From an uncultured Blautia sp. (GTDB lineage Bacteria; Bacillota; Clostridia; Lachnospirales; Lachnospiraceae): DNA of 40,437 bases. Location: assembly GCA_937900135.1 (NCBI GenBank), contig CALCDJ010000054.1:1-40437 (forward strand), given 5' to 3'. The notes below the pieces were generated by a model. The model was not told the DNA's origin and did no database searches. It saw only the letters and a program-made list of their open reading frames with translations. Positions 1 through 7,408 of this stretch are shown here, piece after piece. Each line of letters opens with the position of its first letter. Position 1 is the stretch's first letter. A program made the translations under genes and the position numbers.

Positions 1-1227
1 CTTTTATTTTGCCTGAAAAGTGGAAGATCAGTTTGTTATAGTGTGCCCGATAACATAATAAAAAATGAAGTAAACGGATTGCCTGTTGGAAGGTTGGATT
101 CGGCTGCTTTTTATGGATGCGATGTGCAGGAAGTGGTGTTGCCCAATACATTATATGGCATAAGCTATTCGGCTTTTCATTCCTCTAATATAAGAACGCT
201 TACCATTCCAGCATCAGTAACATATGTAAACTATTGGCTTGCACTCGATTGCAAAAATCTGGAGACCGTGACGTGGAATGCGCCTGCGGATATTCCAGAC
301 AGCGCTTTTTCCGGGGATATCCGGCTACGGCAGGTGCGGCTGGCAGAGGGAATGAAGAAAATAAATTATGGAGCTTTTGCCGGTTGTGAAAAAATTAGCA
401 GCCTCAAGCTGCCGGAATCCCTGACTTCTATAGAGGATCAGGCATTCTGGGGATGTAAAAGCCTGAAAAAGCTGTATATTCCATCCAGCGTTAATTATAT
501 CAGTGCCACTGCTTTTGAAAATATCCCCGGACTGACCCTTCAGGGAGCGAAAAATTCTTATGCTTCCTATTATGCAAAGGCGCAGGGGATCCCGTTCCAG
601 AGTGTGGGAACTGCTGAAAAACCCATGACAAGCCGCCCGGTGGTAAAAGCGGTAAAGGTGAATAAAAATGCAGTTACCTGTTCCCTTCTGCGTACGGTAT
701 CGGGAGCGCGTGAATATGAGTTTTATGTTTTGGATGAAGATGCCAGACAGAGCGACCGTCCTTACTATAATGGAAAATATATCCGCAAAATCTGTTCAGA
801 GAATCCTTCGGCAACCTTTTACAATCTACCGAAAGGGAACTGGAAGATCGCATGTCTGGTGAGGTTTGAGAATGACAGGAAAACCGCCAAATGGTCGAAT
901 GAGGTGCTGGTGCAGATCAAACAGCCCCCGGCAGAGAAGCCAGTGATCAGAAAGGCAGAGGTAAAAGGACGGAATGTGATCATAACGGTAAAAACGGAAC
1001 ATCCTCAGACAATCAAAGGTTATGACTGCGTGCTTGCCGAGCGGTGGCAATGGCATGGGCCGGAGAATAAGGTTTATACCATCAAAAATAAAAAGACCTC
1101 CACGATTACATTTAAAAATGTGAAACCGGGAACCTACTATGTGGGCGCGCATTGCTTCGTGAGAGAAAATATCCATTCAGGCCCGAAGGTATTTGGGGAA
1201 TGGTCTGTCGGAAAAAAGTTGTGGTGA
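1..1227 (+). CDS. BspA-like leucine-rich-repeat surface protein, 5'-truncated by window edge
   Basis: Only the C-terminal part is present: the frame is open to base 1, and the first in-frame start (GTG at 43) has no ribosome binding site, so the gene begins upstream. About the first 190 visible residues are BspA/LRR_5-type repeats of the form 'aF.gC..L..v.lP.s...I...AF', the family of clostridial cell-surface and adhesin-like proteins. The remaining ~200 residues form two beta-rich segments beginning near 'KPMTSRPVVKAVKV' and 'AEKPVIRKAEV', which resemble fibronectin type III modules. No LPxTG or other anchor is seen at the C-terminus, so any anchoring or export signal must be N-terminal and outside the window. 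A hairpin terminator follows. The LRR assignment is secure; the role in adhesion is inference from the family. Confidence 0.8.
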   Translation, partial: LLFCLKSGRSVCYSVPDNIIKNEVNGLPVGRLDSAAFYGCDVQEVVLPNTLYGISYSAFHSSNIRTLTIPASVTYVNYWLALDCKNLETVTWNAPADIPDSAFSGDIRLRQVRLAEGMKKINYGAFAGCEKISSLKLPESLTSIEDQAFWGCKSLKKLYIPSSVNYISATAFENIPGLTLQGAKNSYASYYAKAQGIPFQSVGTAEKPMTSRPVVKAVKVNKNAVTCSLLRTVSGAREYEFYVLDEDARQSDRPYYNGKYIRKICSENPSATFYNLPKGNWKIACLVRFENDRKTAKWSNEVLVQIKQPPAEKPVIRKAEVKGRNVIITVKTEHPQTIKGYDCVLAERWQWHGPENKVYTIKNKKTSTITFKNVKPGTYYVGAHCFVRENIHSGPKVFGEWSVGKKLW

Positions 1228-1260
1228 AATAAAAAATATATCGTAAAAAGAGATGAAAAA

Positions 1261-1293
1261 GGATGTTTCCTGTGGCGGGAGACGTCCTTTTTT
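1261..1293 (+). terminator. Rho-independent terminator after the LRR protein
   Basis: A 10-bp stem (1261-1270 with 1278-1287, two G-U pairs) with a 7-nt loop is followed by six T residues. It separates the LRR gene from the carboxypeptidase gene. Confidence 0.8.
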
Positions 1294-1314
1294 AAGGAGA
1301 TTTACAGAAATGTA

Positions 1315-1323
1315 TGGTACAAT
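1315..1323 (+). promoter_or_regulatory. Extended -10 promoter candidate for the D,D-carboxypeptidase gene
   Basis: TGG followed by TACAAT at 1318-1323 forms an extended -10. No good -35 lies at the usual distance, which extended -10 promoters tolerate. It sits between the upstream terminator and the coding start. Confidence 0.4.
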
Positions 1324-1372
1324 ATGGTAAGATGAGAACAGAGAGGGGCAGTTCTTATTAAAAGGATAAATA

Positions 1373-2356
1373 ATGGAAAAGGGGATTCATATGTCAACAA
1401 AGAGAAGAAAAAAGTACAGGAAGAAAAGAAGCAAAACCGTGCTGCTGGTTTGTGCGGTGGTAGAAATCGTAGTCCTTTTGACATTGGGAGTTATGATCGG
1501 CTGGAATTATGGACTTGGGGACTGGTTTTCCCAGTTTGGCCGCCCAGTGGTAAAAGAACTGGATCTGAGCGGGATTCATAGTCCCTATGCCGTTCTGATG
1601 CAGAAGAAGGGCGGAAAAGTAATCGGGGAGATAAACAGTGAGGAAAGAATCTACCCAGCCTCTATGACAAAGATTATGACAGCGATTGTAGCGCTGGAAG
1701 AACTGGATAGTCTTGACCAGGAAATCACGCTTTCCCAGGAGATGTTTGCAGATTTGTATGCTCAGGATGCCATGCAGGCCGGATTTCAGCCCGGGGAAAC
1801 GGTAAAGGCAAGGGATCTTTTATACGGCGTGATGCTGCCATCTGGAGCAGAGTGCTGTATAGGTCTTGCAAATGCCATTGCAGGGTCTGAAGAAGGTTTT
1901 GTAGAGCTTATGAACAAAAAAGCAGAAAAACTTGGAATGGATGGAACTCATTTTTGCGACAGTACCGGGCTTCATGATCCGGAACATTACAGTACCGTTC
2001 GGGATATGGCTGTTCTTTTAAAATACAGCCTTGGAAATGAGGATTTTCGGGCAATTATAACAAGCTCAAGACATTCTACGCCGGGAACGAATATCCATGA
2101 AGGTGGGATCACTTACTACAGCACTTTGTTGAAAAATCTGCCCGATCCTTCTGTAACAGGTGGACAGATCCTTGGTGGGAAGACTGGATTTACCAATGAA
2201 GCGGGTTTATGTTTGGCAAGTTTTGCAGAAATTGAAGGAAAAGAATATATTTTGGTTACTGCGGGCGTACAAGGAGCGGCTGGAGAACAGTATCATATTG
2301 AGGACGCCAGAACGGTTTACAATCGATTGGGAGCGGCGCTGCAGGCACAGAATTAA
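1373..2356 (+). CDS. Membrane-anchored D-alanyl-D-alanine carboxypeptidase (peptidase S11)
   Basis: Penicillin-binding-protein type serine carboxypeptidase that trims peptidoglycan stem peptides outside the cell. A basic N-terminus is followed by one hydrophobic helix (about residues 22-46), giving a signal anchor. The active-site tetrad SMTK (in 'PASMTKIMTAIVALEEL') and the KTG triad ('GGKTGFTNEAGLCLASFA') are clear. The second motif, normally SxN, reads SGAE ('VMLPSGAECCIGLAN'), so the usual Asn is missing. Two starts are possible: ATG 1373, or ATG 1391, which has AAAAGGGG seven bases upstream and gives a protein starting MSTKRRKKYRKK. The second looks better. Length (about 320 aa) is near the short S11 enzymes. 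Single gene with its own promoter and terminator. Confidence 0.85.
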   Translation: MEKGIHMSTKRRKKYRKKRSKTVLLVCAVVEIVVLLTLGVMIGWNYGLGDWFSQFGRPVVKELDLSGIHSPYAVLMQKKGGKVIGEINSEERIYPASMTKIMTAIVALEELDSLDQEITLSQEMFADLYAQDAMQAGFQPGETVKARDLLYGVMLPSGAECCIGLANAIAGSEEGFVELMNKKAEKLGMDGTHFCDSTGLHDPEHYSTVRDMAVLLKYSLGNEDFRAIITSSRHSTPGTNIHEGGITYYSTLLKNLPDPSVTGGQILGGKTGFTNEAGLCLASFAEIEGKEYILVTAGVQGAAGEQYHIEDARTVYNRLGAALQAQN

Positions 2357-2357
2357 A

Positions 2358-2401
2358 AAACGGAGCAGAGACTTCCTTTATGGAAGGTCTGCTCCGTTTT
2401 C
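2358..2401. terminator. Bidirectional terminator between carboxypeptidase and rubrerythrin genes
   Basis: A near-perfect stem pairs 2361-2376 with 2381-2396 around a 4-nt loop. A-tract on the left and T-tract on the right let it end transcription from both convergent genes. Confidence 0.85.
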
Positions 2402-2459
2402 ATGAGAGATCTAAAGATTCAGATTTATTCAAATAAAAATGTGCAGTGGTAAGCAGTTC

Positions 2460-3002
2460 TTAGCCGAAGTATCTCTTCAGAAGACCAGCAAATGCTTTTC
2501 CGTGACGGGCTTCGTCTCTTGCCATTTCATGAACAGTGTCATGGATAGCGTCAAGGTTTGCAGCTTTTGCACGTTTTGCAAGGTCAAATTTACCAGCAGT
2601 AGCGCCATTTTCAGCAGCAACACGCATTTCCAGGTTCTTCTTGGTGCTGTCTGTTACAACTTCGCCTAATAATTCAGCAAATTTGGAAGCATGTTCAGCT
2701 TCTTCGTAAGCTGCTTTTTCCCAGTATAATCCGATTTCTGGATATCCTTCTCTATGAGCAACTCTTGCCATAGCCAGATACATACCAACTTCAGAGCATT
2801 CACCTTCAAAGTTTGCTCTTAAATCAGCAAGGATGTCTTCGCTAACGCCCTGTGCAACACCTACTACGTGCTCTGCTGCCCAAGTCATTTCGGAATCCTG
2901 TTTGGTAAATTTGTCAGCTGGTGCTTTACAGATCGGACATACCTCCGGTGCAGTTTCTCCTTCATGAACATAACCACATACATTACATACCCATTTTGCC
3001 AT
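2460..3002 (-). CDS. Reverse rubrerythrin (NADH peroxidase component)
   Basis: 180-aa non-haem iron protein that reduces hydrogen peroxide (and O2 with partners) in anaerobes. The rubredoxin domain is N-terminal, with Cys6, Cys9, Cys22 and Cys25 binding a mononuclear Fe(SCys)4 centre. It is followed by a ferritin-like four-helix di-iron domain with Glu/ExxH ligands ('GECSEVGMYL', 'YEEAEHASKF', 'MARDEARHGKAF'). This domain order is that of the clostridial reverse rubrerythrins, opposite to classical rubrerythrin. Cytoplasmic. The start is set by AAGGAGAT about 6 bases upstream. The gene lies immediately downstream of perR on the same strand but has its own promoter and PerR box, so induction by peroxide is expected. 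Confidence 0.92.
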   Translation of the reverse strand: MAKWVCNVCGYVHEGETAPEVCPICKAPADKFTKQDSEMTWAAEHVVGVAQGVSEDILADLRANFEGECSEVGMYLAMARVAHREGYPEIGLYWEKAAYEEAEHASKFAELLGEVVTDSTKKNLEMRVAAENGATAGKFDLAKRAKAANLDAIHDTVHEMARDEARHGKAFAGLLKRYFG

Positions 3003-3051
3003 AATTCATATCTCCTTTTCTTTTTATATAAATTTTTTTGCTTTCAATAAT

Positions 3052-3098
3052 AGTAACGATTACTGTTTTAATTTAACATATAAATATGGACTTGTCAA
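3052..3098 (-). promoter_or_regulatory. Rubrerythrin promoter with PerR box
   Basis: On the minus strand TTGACA (3093-3098), a 17-bp spacer and TAAATT (3070-3075) form a promoter. Five bases downstream is the dyad AGTAA-CGA-TTACT (3052-3064), which matches the dyad in front of perR at 12 of 13 positions. Its placement over the start of the transcript fits repression by PerR. Confidence 0.75.
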
Positions 3099-3113
3099 GT
3101 AGAATTTTGAATT

Positions 3114-3503
3114 TTAATTTTCTTTCATGCAATCTTCACAAAGTCCGAAGAATCGTGCGTTATAATCCGAAATCTCTCCATTAAATCCTTCACAGGCTTT
3201 TTCCATAAAATGGCTGAAATCTCTGATTTCCAGATCTGTTACCTTGCCGCACTTTGTACACATAAAATGGCAATGCTGATCTGTGCGTCCGTCAAAGCGA
3301 TCCGCGCCGCCGAAACTTGGCAGCTTCTTGATTTCTCCTAAATCAGAAAGAAGAGAAAGATTGCGGTATACAGTTCCCAGACTGATATTAGGATAAATCA
3401 GTTTGACATTCTCGTAAATCACGTCTGCAGTAGGATGATCATTACGTGTCATGAGAAACTCCTTGATGGATTCGCGCTGACGACTATATTTCAGTGCTGC
3501 CAT
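3114..3503 (-). CDS. perR: Peroxide-responsive repressor PerR (Fur family)
   Basis: 129-aa Fur-family metalloregulator. Counting from the chosen start, the structural zinc cysteines are Cys82, Cys85, Cys122 and Cys125. All five regulatory-metal ligands of Bacillus subtilis PerR have equivalents with the same spacing: His23, Asp71, His77, His79 and Asp90. The Asp at the last position (D104 in B. subtilis) favours PerR over Fur. The start at 3503 is chosen because AAGGAGGAGA lies seven bases upstream; a longer reading frame to 3578 would run through the promoter and operator. The gene carries its own PerR box (autoregulation) and lies next to the likely target, reverse rubrerythrin. Confidence 0.9.
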   Translation of the reverse strand: MAALKYSRQRESIKEFLMTRNDHPTADVIYENVKLIYPNISLGTVYRNLSLLSDLGEIKKLPSFGGADRFDGRTDQHCHFMCTKCGKVTDLEIRDFSHFMEKACEGFNGEISDYNARFFGLCEDCMKEN

Positions 3504-3530
3504 AGCATCTCCTCCTTTCTCTTTAGTAAT

Positions 3531-3578
3531 AGTAATTGTTACTGATATCAATATACAATACTGTATCATATTTGTCAA
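3531..3578 (-). promoter_or_regulatory. perR promoter with PerR box
   Basis: Minus-strand TTGACA (3573-3578), 17-bp spacer, TATATT (3550-3555). The dyad AGTAA-TTG-TTACT (3531-3543) follows six bases downstream of the -10, the same layout as at the rubrerythrin promoter. Confidence 0.8.
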
Positions 3579-3630
3579 GTATTGTTTTGAAAAAATTTTA
3601 AGTTTCTTTTAATAGGGCATTTTAGTCTGT

Positions 3631-3704
3631 TTTTCTCGATAGTCATCGTTTTACCCCGAAAATCAAAAACCCCCTGTTTTTTGTGCTATTTTAAACAAGT
3701 GACA
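3631..3704 (+). repeat. Left copy of ~75-bp repeat flanking the Rpn gene
   Basis: The segment starts TTTTCTCGATAGTCATCG and continues through TTTTTTGTGCTATTTTAAACAA. A related segment in the same orientation lies after the gene at 4851-4928, sharing 'TTTTCTCGAT-G-CATCGTTTT' and 'TTTTTTGTGCTAT..TTTTAAACAA' with small gaps. Function unknown. Confidence 0.6.
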
Positions 3705-3722
3705 ATCTTGAAGTTATTTTGA

Positions 3723-3751
3723 TTGCAAGATGAAAATTTATTTTTTATAAT
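3723..3751 (+). promoter_or_regulatory. Promoter of the Rpn nuclease gene
   Basis: TTGCAA (3723-3728), 17-bp spacer and a perfect TATAAT (3746-3751), 20 bases before the start codon and just ahead of the AAAGGAG ribosome binding site. Confidence 0.6.
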
Positions 3752-3771
3752 AATGTAAAGGAGCACAACAT

Positions 3772-4746
3772 ATGGATTCATTTTCTGAAACACTGCAGTG
3801 TACCAGAGAAAAAGCAACCTTTGATACCAACGCTAAACGTATCCTTGCGAATAAACAGGTACTTGCCCGTATTTTGAAAAAGACAGCTTCGGAATTCAGA
3901 GAGAAAACTTTTTCCGAAATTATGGAGTGTATTGAAGGGGAACCTAAAATTAGTCTGGTTCCGGTTCATCCAGGCATGACAAATGCACCGGTAATTTCCG
4001 GAATGCAGAACGAAGATAAAATTCCCTGGGAAGGAGTGGTATATTATGATATCCGCTTTTTTGCCAGACTTCCTCATAAAAATGAGACGGTAAAAATTAT
4101 TGTAAATGTGGAAGCTCAGAAAGATTTTTACCCTGGTTATTATCTCGAAACGAGGGGGATTTTTTATTGTTCCAGACTGATATCTGCACAGCTTAATACG
4201 GAATTTACAGAGCCGCATTACAATGATTTGAAGAAAGTATATTCTATTTGGATCTGTTTTGAGAGTACGAAAAAGCAGGCAAATGCAATTTCTGAATATA
4301 AGATCACAAAGCATGATATTATAAAGGGAATACATGATCACAAAAATGCCTATGATAAATTATCAGTAATCATGATTACCTTGAATAAAGATGTTGTATC
4401 GGAAGACCAATTTATTTGTATGTTAAACTGTCTGTTCCATGAAAATAATGGAGAGCGAAAAAAGGAAGTATTGAAATCTCAATATGGATTTGATGTGACA
4501 GACGATCTTGGAAAGGAGCTGGATTTAATGTGTAACTTATCAGAAGCATTTATTGAAGAGGGACTAAAGCAGGGATTAAAGCAAGGATTAAAGCAAGGTA
4601 TTGAGAAGGGGCGATCTGAGGGAGAAAAACGTTTGCAAAATCTTCTCAGTTGTTTGTTAAAAGAGGGCCGGCATGTAGAAATGGAAGAAATTTTATCGGG
4701 GAATGAGAAGCTTAAACAACAGCTATACAAAGAATATGAATTATAA
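3772..4746 (+). CDS. Rpn-family recombination-promoting nuclease (PD-(D/E)XK transposase-like)
   Basis: 324-aa protein of the Rpn/YhgA-like group, once annotated as 'putative transposase'. The nuclease fold shows in 'VVYYDIRFFARLP' (Asp93) and 'IIVNVEAQKDFYPGYYLETRG' (Glu114-x-Gln116, Arg128). Characterised Rpn proteins are DNA endonucleases that raise RecA-independent recombination. The C-terminal tail contains three GLKQ repeats encoded by tandem 12-bp units (about 4561-4596) before a charged helix; such repeats, which can vary in number by slippage, are typical of the family. It has its own promoter and terminator and no partner gene. No terminal inverted repeats are visible, so this is not an insertion sequence, although related repeats flank it. 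Confidence 0.8.
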   Translation: MDSFSETLQCTREKATFDTNAKRILANKQVLARILKKTASEFREKTFSEIMECIEGEPKISLVPVHPGMTNAPVISGMQNEDKIPWEGVVYYDIRFFARLPHKNETVKIIVNVEAQKDFYPGYYLETRGIFYCSRLISAQLNTEFTEPHYNDLKKVYSIWICFESTKKQANAISEYKITKHDIIKGIHDHKNAYDKLSVIMITLNKDVVSEDQFICMLNCLFHENNGERKKEVLKSQYGFDVTDDLGKELDLMCNLSEAFIEEGLKQGLKQGLKQGIEKGRSEGEKRLQNLLSCLLKEGRHVEMEEILSGNEKLKQQLYKEYEL

Positions 4747-4763
4747 TCAGGTACCAATCAGGC

Positions 4764-4789
4764 GAGGCAGCAAATTGCTGCCTCTTTTT
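4764..4789 (+). terminator. Terminator after the Rpn gene
   Basis: GAGGCAGC and GCTGCCTC pair around a 5-nt loop and are followed by five T residues. Confidence 0.85.
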
Positions 4790-4850
4790 GTTGGTTTACC
4801 AGGAAAGCCGTATATTCTATACTTATTTTTAAATTTAAAAAAATAACGAG

Positions 4851-4928
4851 TTTTCTCGATTGCCATCGTTTTTCCACAAACCACCAAATCCGTTTGTTTT
4901 TTTGTGCTATATTCTTTTTAAACAAATG
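4851..4928 (+). repeat. Right copy of ~75-bp repeat flanking the Rpn gene
   Basis: Same orientation and layout as 3631-3704. The sequence that follows (4929-5135) does not resemble the Rpn reading frame, so there is no visible second Rpn gene behind this copy. Confidence 0.6.
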
Positions 4929-5135
4929 AAAAGTCCGAAATCTATGGCTGTATGTGGATCTATGGAAGTTTGGCTACAGCTGTCTTTGACCTTTCTAAAA
5001 TCATTTCTTAGCACAGAATCTTTGGATACCCATCAGGTTCAAGGCTGCAAGACAGGAAAAATAATCTCTTGTACATTGGCTGAGAACAGAAAATTCGGAA
5101 TAAAGTAAAAAAGATAAGGAATTTCCGGAAAAATA
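4929..5135. other. Gene-free stretch between the Rpn repeat and lysR
   Basis: Together with the terminator and repeat before it, this makes about 390 bp without a supported gene. No ribosome binding site precedes any reading frame here, and no clear hairpin for the end of lysR was found. Confidence 0.5.
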
Positions 5136-6050
5136 CTAATGAGAATTTTGAGCAGGAAGGGAACCATTGGAAGATTGGTCTGTACGTGCACAAATCCTTT
5201 TCAGTATTTGTAGTTCTTTCGATATAAATTTATTTTTGTGTATGATAAGATTAAAGTTTCTTGTTACGGTTATATTTTTTAGAGGCAAGATTACAATGGT
5301 TCCTTCCTGAACTTCTCTCTGAATCATCCGAACAGAGAAAATAGCAATACCTCTGCCGCAGATAACGGCATTTTTGATAACCTCTGTATTGGTGCTCTGG
5401 AACGTCCGATTCAGCTTTAGACGTTGTTCTTCAAACAGCTTTTCAAATTGATTTCTCTCCACACTACCGCTTTCTCTGCTGACATAATCCTGTCCTTGCA
5501 GCATTTCAAGAGTTACGGAAGATTCTTTGGCAAGGGGGTGATTTTTTCCACAGACGATCACCAATTCATCTTCACAGATGGGCTCTGCTGTCAGAGCCTC
5601 ATTTTGGATTGTGCCTTCCACAATGGCCAGATCCACTTTATTATTCAGAACTGCCTGTTCAATTTCAGAGGAGTTTGTTACTGTTACATGAAAACGACAA
5701 TGTGGAAGTTCTTTTTCCGCTTCGTCTAAAATAGGGTTAATCAGACAGGTTCCGACCGATACGCTGCATCCGATGCGAAGTTCTTTTTGTTCAGCAGCCT
5801 GATTCATGGCTGTCTCCATTTGTGTAAAGGAATCCAGTATGTGACGGGAAAAAGAGAGCATAAGCTCTCCTTCTTTTGTCAGATATAGTTTTTGGGACAG
5901 ACGTTCAAAAAGTTTTACACCATAATGGCGTTCCAGTTCAGAAACGGACTGGCTAATGCTGGGCTGGGAAATGTGCAATATCCTGGCAGCTTTGCTCATG
6001 CCGCCGGTATCTGCTACTGTTGTGAAGATCTGTAAATGTCTAAGAGTCAT
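5136..6050 (-). CDS. LysR-type transcriptional regulator
   Basis: 304-aa LysR-family protein. The winged helix-turn-helix is at residues 1-60 ('MTLRHLQIFTTVADTGGMSKAARILHISQPSISQSVSELE'), and the rest is the periplasmic-binding-protein-like effector domain (about 90-290). The sequence is of the CysB/CbbR-like branch, but the effector cannot be told. It lies 160 bp downstream of the two chrA genes on the same strand, so it is the likely regulator of that pair. A candidate operator with ATAAG/CTTAT half sites sits just upstream of the chrA promoter. The C-terminus is slightly ragged and polar, without recognisable motifs. Confidence 0.85.
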   Translation of the reverse strand: MTLRHLQIFTTVADTGGMSKAARILHISQPSISQSVSELERHYGVKLFERLSQKLYLTKEGELMLSFSRHILDSFTQMETAMNQAAEQKELRIGCSVSVGTCLINPILDEAEKELPHCRFHVTVTNSSEIEQAVLNNKVDLAIVEGTIQNEALTAEPICEDELVIVCGKNHPLAKESSVTLEMLQGQDYVSRESGSVERNQFEKLFEEQRLKLNRTFQSTNTEVIKNAVICGRGIAIFSVRMIQREVQEGTIVILPLKNITVTRNFNLIIHKNKFISKELQILKRICARTDQSSNGSLPAQNSH

Positions 6051-6100
6051 TATGCCACCTCTTTTTCTTTATATAGTCAGAATAAATTCTACATTCCATT

Positions 6101-6146
6101 TTGAGCGGCGCGTGCCAGACATCTGCAAGATGTCCGGCACGCTCAA
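6101..6146. other. Strong hairpin between chrA pair and lysR
   Basis: A 13-bp stem with one A-C mismatch (6111-6123 with 6129-6141) is extended by TTGAG/CTCAA after an internal bulge. There is no T-tract on either strand, so it is not a standard terminator. It may attenuate or protect the chrA-lysR transcript. Confidence 0.55.
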
Positions 6147-6148
6147 GG

Positions 6149-6188
6149 ATTAAGGAATTTAGAGAGTTTGAAGCGGATTTGTCCGTTT
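6149..6188 (+). repeat. Dispersed intergenic repeat, copy 1
   Basis: About 40 bp beginning ATTAAGGAATTTAG and ending GCGGATTTGTCCGTTTT. A second copy occurs at 36940-36980 with only about six differences and one gap. Both end in a small GCGGA/TCCG hairpin followed by T residues. In this position both neighbouring genes run on the other strand. Confidence 0.55.
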
Positions 6189-6209
6189 TGTTCAGGGGAA
6201 GGTCTGTAC

Positions 6210-6782
6210 TCAAACAGCGCCCATGATTGCATAAATTGCAGTTCCCACAACACCGCTTCCAAGAATAATTGCAATAGCGCTGGTTTTGTATTTTCTCAGA
6301 AGGTATAAAGCAATTACAAAAATGCCAAGTTCTATCCAGCGGATATTGCCCAGAACAAGTTCTGAGAGTTCGGCCTGGAACAATCCGAGAGTCAGAATAG
6401 ACACCCCGGCAGAACCGATGAGCGCAACGACAGCTGGCCGCATTGCACCAAGGACAATCTGCACTCCGCTTACGGTACGGTATTTATAATAAAAATGTGC
6501 CAGTAAAAGACAGATGCAAAAAGAAGGGATGATACATCCGATGGAACAGAGCAGTACACCTGGAATTCCAGCAATCCGCATACCCACAAAAGTTGCGGAA
6601 TTGATAGAAATAGGTCCGGGGGTCATTTCAGCGACTGTGATCAGGTCAGAGAATTCTTCCAGGGTCATCAGTCCATAAATATTTACAATCTGTTCCTGGA
6701 TCAGAGGGATTGCAGCATAACCGCCGCCCACACTGAACATTCCTACCTGGATAAAAGCGAAAAATAATTTTAATAATAGCAT
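6210..6782 (-). CDS. Short-chain chromate transporter (ChrA/CHR family), second subunit
   Basis: 190-aa hydrophobic protein corresponding to one half of a full ChrA. Family signature 'FSVGGGYAAIPLIQEQIV' and 'MTPGPISINSATFVG' are near the N-terminus, followed by about five further membrane segments. Two such half-size proteins encoded together form the paired short-chain CHR transporters, which are thought to act as an anion antiporter in the cytoplasmic membrane. The substrate in gut anaerobes is unknown, and chromate may not be physiological. The ATG overlaps the previous gene's stop by one base (TGATG), so the two are translationally coupled. A longer frame to 6920 exists but overlaps the partner gene. 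Confidence 0.85.
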   Translation of the reverse strand: MLLLKLFFAFIQVGMFSVGGGYAAIPLIQEQIVNIYGLMTLEEFSDLITVAEMTPGPISINSATFVGMRIAGIPGVLLCSIGCIIPSFCICLLLAHFYYKYRTVSGVQIVLGAMRPAVVALIGSAGVSILTLGLFQAELSELVLGNIRWIELGIFVIALYLLRKYKTSAIAIILGSGVVGTAIYAIMGAV

Positions 6783-7369
6783 CAGGCAATTCCTCCGTTC
6801 TGTACATTCTTTTTGTGAAATGATGTTACTGCAAGGTCGATCAAGCCAATACCCAGACAGGTTAAAATGATCAGCATGGCGCTGATGTTCAAAAAGCAGG
6901 CAGCGGCAAAGGCAACACACATCATGGCAATATAAAGCACTCTTTTTGTGTGCAGTACATTTTTTGCAAGGTTGATCACGACATCAAAGATAACCGCTGC
7001 CACACCGGCACGCATAACCTGTAAAGCAACGCTGATATACGGATTGGTACGAAACTGCTCATAAAACAGAGAAATGACAGATATAATGATCATTGGCGGA
7101 AGAATGGTTCCGAGAATCGCAGTCAGAGATCCCATGACTCCGGCAAGACGGTAGCCGATGATGACGGATGCGTTTACCGGAAGCGGACCGGGTGCAGACT
7201 GTGTGATGGCGGTTACATCCAGCATTTCGTCCTCTTCCAGCCACTGTAATTCTTCGACATATTTTTTCTTCATCAGCGATACGATGACAAATCCTCCGCC
7301 AAAGGTACATGCACTCAGCATGAACATTGATTTAAACAAAACCCATAATTTACTATAATCTTTTTCCAT
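6782..7369 (-). CDS. Short-chain chromate transporter (ChrA/CHR family), first subunit
   Basis: 195-aa partner of the following half-ChrA. It begins MEKDYSKLW and carries 'ACTFGGGFVIVSLMKKKYVEE' and 'ITQSAPGPLPVNASVIIGYRLAG', the first-repeat signatures of the CHR family, with about five membrane segments. The start at 7369 is set by GGAGG five bases upstream; a GTG at 7381 would overlap that site. First gene of the chrA-chrA-lysR group. The two proteins presumably form a heterodimer, as shown for other paired CHR proteins (family knowledge). Confidence 0.85.
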   Translation of the reverse strand: MEKDYSKLWVLFKSMFMLSACTFGGGFVIVSLMKKKYVEELQWLEEDEMLDVTAITQSAPGPLPVNASVIIGYRLAGVMGSLTAILGTILPPMIIISVISLFYEQFRTNPYISVALQVMRAGVAAVIFDVVINLAKNVLHTKRVLYIAMMCVAFAAACFLNISAMLIILTCLGIGLIDLAVTSFHKKNVQNGGIA

Positions 7370-7408
7370 GATTACCTCCACTTTTTCTTTTCCTTCTGTT
7401 TCGTAAAA

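Noticed and set aside
3504..3578. 25-codon N-terminal extension of PerR
   Set aside because: It runs through the promoter and PerR box, and a strong Shine-Dalgarno is placed for the start at 3503.
3772..4746. Rpn gene as an insertion sequence
   Set aside because: No terminal inverted repeats or target-site duplication; the flanking repeats are direct, diverged and long.
4860..5108. 82-codon frame after the Rpn repeat
   Set aside because: No ribosome binding site, composition unlike a protein, overlaps the repeat; no similarity to the Rpn product.
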